Shown in pieces: positions 54,801 to 64,000 of a stretch of 64,000 nucleotides of DNA. The stretch's first letter is position 1, and each line of letters starts with the position of its first letter. The DNA comes from Linyphia triangularis (Eukaryota > Arthropoda > Arachnida > Araneae > Linyphiidae): assembly GCA_963978545.1 (NCBI GenBank), contig OZ021723.1, positions 10,466,593-10,530,592 of the forward strand. The letters are read 5' to 3'. The position numbers and the translations under genes were made by a program. A model generated the notes under the pieces. It ran no database searches, was not told the DNA's origin, and worked only from the letters and a program-made list of their open reading frames with translations.

Positions 54801-57800
54801 AGCTTGGTCGCGTCGATGGTCGCGAATGCAGTCGTGATGCGTTTGGTCGGCTGAGTTTATACAGGAAAAGAAACCGAAAGTATCCAAGATTGACATCTAT
54901 TCTATAGATGTTCATTACGTGCCCCTTTAGTGATTCAGCAGATGTCAAGGCAATATAGTTCAGTTTGCTCCACACACTACTCAGCTTGGTCGCGTCGATG
55001 GTCGCGAATGCAGTCGTGATGCGTTTGGTCGGCTGAGTTTATACAGGAAAAGAAACCGAAAGTATCCAAGATTGACATCTATTCTATAGATGTTCATTAC
55101 GTGCCCCTTTAGTGATTCAGCAGATGTCAAGGCAATATAGTTCAGTTTGCTCCACACACTACTCAGCTTGGTCGCGTCGATGGTCGCGAATGCAGTCGTG
55201 ATGCGTTTGGTCGGCTGAGTTTATACAGGAAAAGAAACCGAAAGTATCCAAGATTGACATCTATTCTATAGATGTTCATTACGTGCCCCTTTAGTGATTC
55301 AGCAGATGTCAAGGCAATAGTTCAGTTTGCTCCACACACTACTCAGCTTGGTCGCGTCGATGGTCGCGAATGCAGTCGTGATGCGTTTGGTCGGCTGAGT
55401 TTATACAGGAAAAGAAACCGAAAGTATCCAAGATTGACATCTATTCTATAGATGTTCATTACGTGCCCCTTTAGTGATTCAGCAGATGTCAAGGCAATAT
55501 AGTTCAGTTTGCTCCACACACTACTCAGCTTGGTCGCGTCGATGGTCGCGAATGCAGTCGTGATGCGTTTGGTCGGCTGAGTTTATACAGGAAAAGAAAC
55601 CGAAAGTATCCAAGATTGACATCTATTCTATAGATGTTCATTACGTGCCCCTTTAGTGATTCAGCAGATGTCAAGGCAATAGTTCAGTTTGCTCCACACA
55701 CTACTCAGCTTGGTCGCGTCGATGGTCGCGAATGCAGTCGTGATGCGTTTGGTCGGCTGAGTTTATACAGGAAAAGAAACCGAAAGTATCCAAGATTGAC
55801 ATCTATTCTATAGATGTTCATTACGTGCCCCTTTAGTGATTCAGCAGATGTCAAGGCAATATAGTTCAGTTTGCTCCACACACTACTCAGCTTGGTCGCG
55901 TCGATGGTCGCGAATGCAGTCGTGATGCGTTTGGTCGGCTGAGTTTATACAGGAAAAGAAACCGAAAGTATCCAAGATTGACATCTATTCTATAGATGTT
56001 CATTACGTGCCCCTTTAGTGATTCAGCAGATGTCAAGGCAATATAGTTCAGTTTGCTCCACACACTACTCAGCTTGGTCGCGTCGATGGTCGCGAATGCA
56101 GTCGTGATGCGTTTGGTCGGCTGAGTTTATACAGGAAAAGAAACCGAAAGTATCCAAGATTGACATCTATTCTATAGATGTTCATTACGTGCCCCTTTAG
56201 TGATTCAGCAGATGTCAAGGCAATATAGTTCAGTTTGCTCCACACACTACTCAGCTTGGTCGCGTCGATGGTCGCGAATGCAGTCGTGATGCGTTTGGTC
56301 GGCTGAGTTTATACAGGAAAAGAAACCGAAAGTATCCAAGATTGACATCTATTCTATAGATGTTCATTACGTGCCCCTTTAGTGATTCAGCAGATGTCAA
56401 GGCAATAGTTCAGTTTGCTCCACACACTACTCAGCTTGGTCGCGTCGATGGTCGCGAATGCAGTCGTGATGCGTTTGGTCGGCTGAGTTTATACAGGAAA
56501 AGAAACCGAAAGTATCCAAGATTGACATCTATTCTATAGATGTTCATTACGTGCCCCTTTAGTGATTCAGCAGATGTCAAGGCAATATAGTTCAGTTTGC
56601 TCCACACACTACTCAGCTTGGTCGCGTCGATGGTCGCGAATGCAGTCGTGATGCGTTTGGTCGGCTGAGTTTATACAGGAAAAGAAACCGAAAGTATCCA
56701 AGATTGACATCTATTCTATAGATGTTCATTACGTGCCCCTTTAGTGATTCAGCAGATGTCAAGGCAATAGTTCAGTTTGCTCCACACACTACTCAGCTTG
56801 GTCGCGTCGATGGTCGCGAATGCAGTCGTGATGCGTTTGGTCGGCTGAGTTTATACAGGAAAAGAAACCGAAAGTATCCAAGATTGACATCTATTCTATA
56901 GATGTTCATTACGTGCCCCTTTAGTGATTCAGCAGATGTCAAGGCAATATAGTTCAGTTTGCTCCACACACTACTCAGCTTGGTCGCGTCGATGGTCGCG
57001 AATGCAGTCGTGATGCGTTTGGTCGGCTGAGTTTATACAGGAAAAGAAACCGAAAGTATCCAAGATTGACATCTATTCTATAGATGTTCATTACGTGCCC
57101 CTTTAGTGATTCAGCAGATGTCAAGGCAATATAGTTCAGTTTGCTCCACACACTACTCAGCTTGGTCGCGTCGATGGTCGCGAATGCAGTCGTGATGCGT
57201 TTGGTCGGCTGAGTTTATACAGGAAAAGAAACCGAAAGTATCCAAGATTGACATCTATTCTATAGATGTTCATTACGTGCCCCTTTAGTGATTCAGCAGA
57301 TGTCAAGGCAATAGTTCAGTTTGCTCCACACACTACTCAGCTTGGTCGCGTCGATGGTCGCGAATGCAGTCGTGATGCGTTTGGTCGGCTGAGTTTATAC
57401 AGGAAAAGAAACCGAAAGTATCCAAGATTGACATCTATTCTATAGATGTTCATTACGTGCCCCTTTAGTGATTCAGCAGATGTCAAGGCAATATAGTTCA
57501 GTTTGCTCCACACACTACTCAGCTTGGTCGCGTCGATGGTCGCGAATGCAGTCGTGATGCGTTTGGTCGGCTGAGTTTATACAGGAAAAGAAACCGAAAG
57601 TATCCAAGATTGACATCTATTCTATAGATGTTCATTACGTGCCCCTTTAGTGATTCAGCAGATGTCAAGGCAATATAGTTCAGTTTGCTCCACACACTAC
57701 TCAGCTTGGTCGCGTCGATGGTCGCGAATGCAGTCGTGATGCGTTTGGTCGGCTGAGTTTATACAGGAAAAGAAACCGAAAGTATCCAAGATTGACATCT

Positions 57801-58465
57801 ATTCTATAGATGTTCATTACGTGCCCCTTTAGTGATTCAGCAGATGTCAAGGCAATAGTTCAGTTTGCTCCACACACTACTCAGCTTGGTCGCGTCGATG
57901 GTCGCGAATGCAGTCGTGATGCGTTTGGTCGGCTGAGTTTATACAGGAAAAGAAACCGAAAGTATCCAAGATTGACATCTATTCTATAGATGTTCATTAC
58001 GTGCCCCTTTAGTGATTCAGCAGATGTCAAGGCAATATAGTTCAGTTTGCTCCACACACTACTCAGCTTGGTCGCGTCGATGGTCGCGAATGCAGTCGTG
58101 ATGCGTTTGGTCGGCTGAGTTTATACAGGAAAAGAAACCGAAAGTATCCAAGATTGACATCTATTCTATAGATGTTCATTACGTGCCCCTTTAGTGATTC
58201 AGCAGATGTCAAGGCAATAGTTCAGTTTGCTCCACACACTACTCAGCTTGGTCGCGTCGATGGTCGCGAATGCAGTCGTGATGCGTTTGGTCGGCTGAGT
58301 TTATACAGGAAAAGAAACCGAAAGTATCCAAGATTGACATCTATTCTATAGATGTTCATTACGTGCCCCTTTAGTGATTCAGCAGATGTCAAGGCAATAT
58401 AGTTCAGTTTGCTCCACACACTACTCAGCTTGGTCGCGTCGATGGTCGCGAATGCAGTCGTGATG
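48866..58465. repeat. 180/182-bp satellite, 53 units, derived from transposase 3' coding sequence plus SINE start
   Basis: Each unit runs TGAGTTTATACAGGAAAAG...GTCGTGATGCGTTTGGTCGGC. Short units (180 bp) have GGCAATAGTTC and long units (182 bp) GGCAATATAGTTC. Read on the minus strand, the unit covers transposase codons around AFATIDATKLSSVWSKLNY and the tail beyond. The GTTTGGTCGGC segment is the SINE start. Units are almost identical. The Met-start frames at 50443-50649 and 54435-54641 are fragments of the repeat. Confidence 0.97.
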
Positions 58466-58662
58466 GCGGTCCCGTAACTCATCCTGAGTCGTAGGAAACG
58501 GTTGGACGTAGACACAGTCTTTAACATATCCCCAAACGGAGAAGTCACATGGTGAAAGGTCCGGCAACCTGGACGGCCATGAAAACAGTGTCTTGTCATC
58601 CTGGTCACATCGACCAATCCATCGTTGGGGGAGTTGCTGATTCAAGTAGTCACGAATCTCTT

Positions 58663-58937
58663 ATTTGACCTTCAGAGGAGATAGAGGTGATCAGACTGCG
58701 CGCACAAGATTTACCGGTGGCCACCTTAGGTGTATGAGATATGAACATAAAAGAAAGGTCTATCCAACTTGCAATAAGTGTTTCACCGGTGCAGCGGCTC
58801 ACCTCCTTAGCTGCATGCATTTTGAAAAAGAAGATTTCCTGCGCGACCCAGTCTTGTTCTTCGACTTCCTGAGGGTGGGTGGACTCACGGACCTGGTCTC
58901 GCTGAGCTAGACCAGTTGGGATAAGAAAACAACAACA
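58663..58937 (+). mobile_element. 5'-truncated non-LTR retrotransposon, ORF2 C-terminus
   Basis: 275 bp inserted in the transposase fragment with a perfect 11-bp duplication ACGAATCTCTT (58652-58662 and 58938-58948) and an (AAC)n tail. The frame from the left end to the stop at 58908-58910 ends in a zinc-knuckle-like CNKC...HLLSC, then DPVLFFDFLRVGGLTDLV, as in C-termini of arthropod non-LTR ORF2 proteins after the RNase H-like domain. No reverse transcriptase is present. Severe 5' truncation is normal for target-primed insertion. Confidence 0.85.
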
Positions 58938-59004
58938 ACGAATCTCTTTGTACCAGTGTGGCGGAGCTACATCCTGTTGGTAAATGAAATCGTTGATATC
59001 TTTT

Positions 59005-59735
59005 TTAAGGTATACATATACAATTGAGATGATTTTCTTTAATTTTTAGGTTATAATTTCAAACTTTTTGGCAGTATATCAGAATTAAAAATGATGCATT
59101 TTTATATACAAACTTTTTTTTTCCGTCAATTTTTTAATCAGCTAATTGCAATTAAAGTGACTAATTAGGACATTATTAGAACACACATAAATAAACTTGT
59201 AATTAACTTAGAGGTATTATTTTTATTGCAAATAAGAGATATTATATTGACGAATGTTCCTATGGAGAATTTTGAATTTAGCTTCAATATTCATTTAATT
59301 ATAAATTTTTAAATAAAAAGTTTGAAAAAATACATAGTTTTTAACAAAAAATTAAAATTAAAATGTGCATAAAAAATGTGTTTATAACAATATATATTAG
59401 ATTCTCCATAGAAAACGCATTCACAACTATTTTCTACAAAGTAAAATTAGAATTTTGTAAATCGGACCATTTTTTATGAAGTTATGACCGTTGGCGTAAA
59501 GTCATATAACACCAAAATGTCATTCTTCAGAAAACGCGTTTAAAGTTTACTGCACTAATTAACGGGATACAAAACAGGTTCACAAAACCTAATGTAATTT
59601 AAAAAGTAATTTGAGTCTCAGAAAGAAAATGGTATCATTTTAATGGAAATGAATGCGGGAATATTTTAAAACCAAAAAACAGAAACGCAGACTTGAGTCA
59701 AATTTCGCGATTCCTAATGTATATGTATACCTTAA
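59005..59735. mobile_element. TTAA-flanked MITE M4, copy 2 (in transposase fragment)
   Basis: TTAA ends (59005-59008 and 59732-59735), inverted repeats GGTATACATATACAATT and complement of GGTATACATATACATTA. Removing it with one TTAA restores the transposase frame through PQLKKD. It is almost identical to 62853-63584. Non-coding. Confidence 0.95.
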
Positions 59736-59827
59736 GTTGTGGAAACAACCATAATTGAATCATGTAGGAAGTACCCGTCACATTGTCCGTACTAGAAATG
59801 AAAGGTCCATACACCTTGTTACGAGAA

Positions 59828-60011
59828 ACTGAACTATTGCCTTGACATCTGCTGTATCACTAAAGAAGCACATATTGAACATCTATTAGTATGGATGTCA
59901 ATCTTGGATACTTTCGATTTCTTTTCATGCATAACTAACTCATTGTTGTAACCCAATCGTGTTCCGAAATAAACGATTCGGAAACCCGATGATTCTTTTG
60001 TAATAACCCTG
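59828..60011 (+). pseudogene. Inverted 3' end of the same transposase gene
   Basis: The plus strand reads LNYCLDICCITKEAHIEHL and continues to a stop at about 59946-59948, followed by about 60 bp to the CAGGGTTATTAC end. This is the family-type transposase C-terminus (compare LDYR-x-DVCR-x-TKGAHIEHL-type endings). It is the undamaged form of the sequence that makes up the satellite units, but oriented opposite to the rest of the gene. The switch point is at about 59828. Confidence 0.85.
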
Positions 60012-60013
60012 TA

Positions 60014-60184
60014 TTTTACGACTTTCATAAGGTGCACTAAACAGAATATTGATAGTTCAATTCAACAATTCAAAGTTTTTCCGCCATTTTGGTGGCCCAC
60101 AAAATTTAGAAACCCTAGGCAAGCATCTTAATGGGAAATAAGGCCTTGTACTTAATAAGTACAGAGATTCCAACTTGGCTACTA
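60014..60184. other. Short unassigned spacer
   Basis: Ends in the TA (60183-60184) that flanks foldback element F. Confidence 0.4.
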
Positions 60185-60843
60185 GACTGAGAGGCGACTG
60201 CAATTTTTGGACCCCATCGAACATCATTCTGATTTTTTTTATAGAAATTAGAGAAAAGTGAGTAGATTACGAATCCACTGGTCTGCCGTGGCAAAAATGG
60301 CCGAAACTGGTCAAAAATCGACTTTTAATAAGTTGACTAAATCCAATTGCCAAATGAGCCATAACTTGTAAAATAATGTGCATTTTTTTTTTATTTGGTA
60401 ACCCTCACTCTTTAATTATCAATTAAGAAGGTTGCAGACGATTCAGATATCTGGCGACGATCTACTTGCATCTATTAAAAGGGAGCCAAGTTGGCAATAA
60501 ACATTACGTCACGGATGACGTAACTGATGTCGCCAATTTGGCTTACTTTTAAAAGATACAACTTTTCCAAGCCAGAGATCAAAAATCGTTTGCGCTTTTT
60601 CTCATTGAAAATCAAAACGCAGTGGATTGCCAGACGAAAAAGTTTGTTCTCTTTTTGACAAGTTATGACATATTTGGCAATCGAATTTTAGTTCAACTCA
60701 TTCCAAGTCGATTTTTGATCAGTTTCGGCCATTTTTGCCACGGCAGACCAGTGGATTCCTAATCTACTCACTTATCTCTAATTTCGATAAAAAATTCAGA
60801 ATTATGTTCGATGGGGTCCAAAAATTGCAGTCGCCTCTTGAAC
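60185..60843. mobile_element. Foldback element F, copy 2, 659 bp
   Basis: GACTGAGAGGCGACTGCAAT at the left, complement GTTCAAGAGGCGACTGC at the right, flanked by TA (60183-60184 and 60844-60845). Arms of about 300 bp face each other around GGATGACGTAACTGATGTC. Non-coding. TA duplication suggests Tc1/mariner-type mobilisation. Confidence 0.87.
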
Positions 60844-60845
60844 TA

Positions 60846-61789
60846 TACGGATTTCTTGCAGTTTTCACTTACTTTCCTTAGTTATTACACATTTTCCTGG
60901 GTTTTACGTACGTTTTTTGAAACCTACGGAAAACACCTGTGTGATATATATTTTCTCAATCCGTTGCCAACACTCTACTAATACTTACGCTATGGGCGGG
61001 ATTTACGTTGGTTTTGCTAAATGTTACGGTTGTGTAATTTTCACTATTGAATCTCATATTCATTAGTCGTAATGTAAGAGAAACGGCCGTGGATAAACCG
61101 TGTAAAGCAGTAAAAATCTGTGAAAACTATGAAATTCTACTGAAATTCTACTGATTGTAGAAAAGTTTGTATCTCTGTAAGTACTTCGGAGGGGGGGGGG
61201 GGGTATTTAAACTCTTTTACTGAAAGTGGAGAATTCGCAGTCAATGGACAATTCCCCAATCACTGAAAAACGAGTGAAATTGGTTTATATTTATGAAGAA
61301 TTTCTTTTTCTGTAAACAAAAGTTCTTTAAAAAAATTAGTTATTTAAGTATTAAGAAAAGAAAATGCCTCAAAACAGAGCCAAAACTAGTCCAATCAAAA
61401 CACACAACAAAATCTGTGACACCAAGGTTTCCTACTGTTTCTATGGTTATTGTGAAGTTTCTGCCAAATAGTTGGCGCTGATAGACCATTGCCATATATT
61501 CGGTACAGGTCGGCGCGATTTGCGAGAAACTTTCAAAACTGGTTTCTGTTGTCGTATTTCAAGCCAAGATGTTTGGGAAGCCTTGACGTCACATTCAATT
61601 CTAGCCGAATGAATCGTTTTCTCGCCAACGTCTGACAGGGAAGCTTTGATTTCAAATTTAAAAAAAAAAAAGAAGAAAGAAAGAAAGAAAAAACGCATTG
61701 AGCATGTTTGTGTTTAAGGTCTTTTTAAAACATTTAGAACTGAATAAAAAAAAAAAAAAAAAAAAAAAAAAAATGCGGGAATTGTTCAT
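60846..61789. other. Unassigned sequence with homopolymers
   Basis: Poly-G at about 61191-61203, AGAA repeats near 61672-61690, poly-A at about 61746-61772. The plus frame 61293-61481 and minus frame 61447-61698 are short, and neither has a recognisable domain or splice context. Confidence 0.4.
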
Positions 61790-62395
61790 TGAGCGTGTTT
61801 ACTTATGTTTTTACTTTCAGTTACCTATATTACACTTAGGGTAGTAAAAGTATTGTTTTCGGTAAAAAAAAAAGTAAATTTTGTTGCATACCTACACGTT
61901 TTGGAACATCCTGATCTCAAAAAAGTGATCTAGAAAAAATGTATGTTTGTGTGTACGAGGGCAGTATAACTTTTGAATGAATCGACTTACAATGTTTAAA
62001 TTTGGTGTACGGGTCATCGATCTTGATAAACAACTGGATAGACTGTTCCAATGTCAATGCAAAGAGAAAAACGCGCCGAGGATTGTGAAGCTGGTGGAAT
62101 GATTAACCAATCACAGTTCACTTTTATAGTTGGATGGGAATGCGAAAAACCTTGTAAAGTGTTAGAGTAGATATTGATTTGTACATTATTACTAATTAAG
62201 GTCTACCATTGACATTTCTGCTGTGTACAACCCAACATTTTATTTTCAATCCTCGGCAATCCGTATTTTTTATCTCACCAACGGCATCTGGCAACTGCTT
62301 CATTTCCCCAGCGTTAAGCAGTCTATCCAGTTGTTTATCTATATCGATGGTATGGGTTAGCGGTGGCCATGGAACGTACCATTAAATGGAAGTCC
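61790..62395 (-). repeat. Dispersed repeat X, copy 6, with MITE M3 inserted
   Basis: Landmarks TTTTACTTTCAGTTAC, GTAGTAAAAGTATTGTTTTC, CACGTTTTGGAACATCC and GTGATCTAGAAAAAATG; the sequence resumes after the MITE with GTTAGCGGTGGCCATGG. Confidence 0.78.
62015..62349 (-). mobile_element. MITE M3 copy 3
   Basis: Ends CATCGATCTTGATAAACAA and complement of CATCGATATAGATAAACA; 8-bp flanks GTACGGGT (62007-62014) and GTATGGGT (62350-62357), one mismatch. Inverted relative to copies 1 and 2. Confidence 0.92.
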
Positions 62396-62405
62396 TAGAA
62401 AGGAT

Positions 62406-62586
62406 GTCCGACCAAACGGTATGGTGATTAGCGTGCTAGCTTCTAGACCACGAGATTGCGGGTTCGAGTCACGTGTCAGGCATGGGTGTTTGTAAATGTA
62501 ATTTGGCTTGTCTAATGACGAAATGTTTCGGCGCATTATAGCCCTCGTGTTGCTGACAGCGCCAGATAATCTGAAAACAACCAACC
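62406..62586 (+). mobile_element. tRNA-derived SINE S1
   Basis: GTCCGACCAAACGGTATGGTG, B-box-like GGTTCGAGTCACG, tail CAACCAACC. Flanks TAGAAAGGAT (62396-62405) and TAGTAAGGAT (62587-62596), 9 of 10 bases. Confidence 0.92.
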
Positions 62587-62596
62587 TAGTAAGGAT

Positions 62597-63750
62597 CAAT
62601 CCCTATACAGCCTTCTGGCCCACCACATTTGGAAACTACTTGGTATAAAATCTTGAAATTTGGTGAGTTGGTACGAAAATGACCACATGACAAAAATTAA
62701 AAACTCAAAAATAGCGTCTAATATTTTTATTTTATAGTTGAAATCCTTTCGTTAATGCTTATGCAGTGGTTTCACCTTGATATGTCTTTTACTGCTTCAA
62801 TTTTCATTTATAATAGATAGACATCAAATTAAAACAATGAACATTTTTAACATTAAGGTATACATATACAATTGAGATGATTTTCTTTAATTTTTAGGTT
62901 ATAATTTCAAACTTTTTGGCAGTATATCAGAATTAAAAATGATGCATTTTTATATACAAACTTTTTTTTTCCGTCAATTTTTTAATCAGCTAATTGCAAT
63001 TAAAGTGACTAATTAGGACATTATTTAGAACACACATAAATAAACTTGTAATTAACTTAGAGGTATTATTTTTAGTGCAAATAAGAGATATTATATTGAC
63101 GAATGTTCCTATGGAGAATTTTGAATTTAGCTTCAATATTCATTTAATTATAAATTTTTAAATAAAAAGTTTGAAAAAATACATAGTTTTTAACAAAAAA
63201 TTAAAATTAAAATATGCATAAAAAATGTGTTTATAACAATATATATTAGATTCTCCATAGAAAACGCATTCACAACTATTTTCTACAAAGTAAAATTAGA
63301 ATTTTGTAAATCGGACCATTTTTTATGAAGTTATGACCGTTGGCGTAAAGTCATATAACACCAAAATGTCATTCTTCAGAAAACGCGTTTAAAGTTTACT
63401 GCACTAATGAACGGGATACAAAACAGGTTCACAAAACCTACTGTAATTTAAAAAGTAATTTGAGTCTCAGAAAGAAAATGGTATCATTTTAATGGAAATG
63501 AATGCGGGAATATTTTAAAACCAAAAAACATAAACGCAGACTTGAGTCTAATTTCGCGATTCCTAATGTATATGTATACCTTAATAAACATTAATAAACA
63601 AAACAATGAAACATTAAACAAACAATTTATGTCATTTCATTAAGGTATCTTTTTTTGTTCCCACTCTTCAAATTGCAAGCTTTTATAAAAGAAAGTTACT
63701 AAATGACCCTGGGTTAGAAGGTTGTAACATAGCGAGTATAGGGAATGAAC
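62597..63750. repeat. Dispersed repeat W, copy 2, with MITE M4 inserted
   Basis: Matches the W copy at 46030-48350 without its K, SINE and Helitron inserts, so it supplies empty sites for K and for Helitron H1 copy 2. Confidence 0.75.
62853..63584. mobile_element. TTAA-flanked MITE M4, copy 3
   Basis: TTAA ends (62853-62856 and 63581-63584). Differs from 59005-59735 at only a handful of positions, so both copies are recent. Confidence 0.95.
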
Positions 63751-63903
63751 CTTACAAGAACGTCCTTTTAAGGTTTTCGTCAAAATTGCGCATGCGTGTA
63801 AGGTAGCTTTCATTGGAAAAATCATATTCTTCAATAATTGCTATAAGAAACGACTGTAACGATTTTGATCAAAATCGCCGGAGTAATGCCTCTTAAAGTG
63901 TTT
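63751..63903 (-). repeat. Dispersed repeat X, copy 7 (fragment)
   Basis: GGTTTTCGTCAAAATTGCGC, TAACGATTTTGATCAAAATCG and TGCCTCTTAAAGTG are family landmarks. Interrupted by MITE M2 at its right edge. Confidence 0.75.
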
Positions 63904-64000
63904 TTAAGGGGGTCCAGTACCGAAATTTCTTCAAAAATCCCAATTTTTTTTCTGATTTTAAAAAATAGTTCATGCATTCCTGAAGAGAATGATGTTTTTA
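63904..64000 (+). mobile_element. TTAA-flanked MITE M2, copy 3 (cut by window end)
   Basis: TTAAGGGGGTCCAGTACCG followed by AAATTTCTTCAAAAATCCC, matching the start of the copy at 32742. The rest lies outside the window. Confidence 0.92.

Larger units (their letters stand above)
58466..59827 (-). pseudogene. Tc1/mariner-type transposase fragment, interrupted twice and frameshifted
   Basis: With the two inserts removed, the minus strand reads one frame from RNKVYGPF (59825 downward) through TVTGTSYM-like and WLFPQLKKD motifs, then the catalytic-region motif YQQDVAPPHW (about 58970), QRWIGRCDQDD (about 58610), the third-acidic-residue region WPSRLPDLSPCDF and VWGYVKDCVYV, to TTQDELRDR (about 58475). 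These are hallmarks of DDE/D transposases of the Tc1/mariner superfamily. At about 58468 the family-like continuation ITTAFATIDATKL is in another frame, a small frameshift. The N-terminal third, including the DNA-binding domain and first Asp, is absent. MITE M4 and a non-LTR fragment interrupt it. Confidence 0.88.
48423..60011. mobile_element. Rearranged Tc1/mariner-type transposon with 3' ends at both sides, expanded by a satellite
   Basis: Left end CAGGGCTATTACAAAAGAAC and right end the complement of CAGGGTTATTACAAAAGAAT, with TA outside both (48421-48422 and 60012-60013). The left part reads as the 3' end of a minus-strand transposase gene. The right part (59828-60011) is also the 3' end but in plus orientation, so the original 5' end has been replaced by an inverted 3' end. 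Inside are two SINEs, the 180/182-bp satellite, a transposase gene fragment, a non-LTR retrotransposon 3' end and MITE M4. Confidence 0.8.

Noticed and set aside
58243..58617. 124-residue minus-strand Met-start frame at the satellite edge
   Set aside because: It is out of frame with the transposase motifs at 58470-58650 and mixes satellite sequence; the true coding frame is the one carrying WPSRLPDLSPCDF.

Overview
This window is intergenic or intronic chromatin of an animal, very AT-rich and built almost entirely from mobile elements and tandem repeats. I see no bacterial-type gene organisation and no confident host gene. One 95-bp stretch (38119-38213) looks like an internal exon. The mix of tRNA-derived SINEs, Helitrons, mariner/Tc1 remnants, TTAA-flanked MITEs and a non-LTR retrotransposon C-terminus ending in a CxxC...HxxxC knuckle suggests an arthropod. 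An arachnid is plausible, but that is inference from memory of such families and not a database result.

Layout. 0-8 kb: an AAAT minisatellite, a dispersed repeat (called X here) carrying a SINE, a 1.5-kb inverted-repeat element with a Helitron in its loop, a 2.4-kb Helitron full of 130-bp repeats, and a piggyBac-type MITE. 8.07-12.27 kb: a 30-bp minisatellite of about 140 copies, open on both strands. 12.3-23 kb: a solo LTR, a Helitron, several hairpin MITEs, a second LTR family with a nested SINE, a 148-bp tandem array and a Helitron end. 23-27.6 kb: four more solo LTRs of family A. 27.7-35.1 kb: two copies of X, one with an internally deleted mariner and one with five further elements inserted in it. 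35-43 kb: LTRs, MITEs, a foldback element and degenerate repeats. 43.7-45.7 kb: a 103-bp tandem array. 46-48.3 kb: a repeat (W) holding a foldback element, a SINE and a second copy of the large Helitron. 48.4-60.0 kb: a rearranged Tc1/mariner-type transposon in which a 180/182-bp satellite of 53 units has grown out of the 3' end of the transposase gene fused to the first 11 bases of a SINE. 60-64 kb: more of the same dispersed families.

The most useful property of the window is that many elements have an unoccupied paralogous copy of their target elsewhere in the same 64 kb. This fixes their exact ends: Helitron A|T, LTR 4-bp RTAY-like, MITE TTAA, MITE 8-bp, Tc-type TA. The most unusual object is the transposase/SINE-derived satellite, which itself contains a tandem duplication of a 22-unit (3,992-bp) block. 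Nothing here looks like a defence system, operon or other gene-based system.
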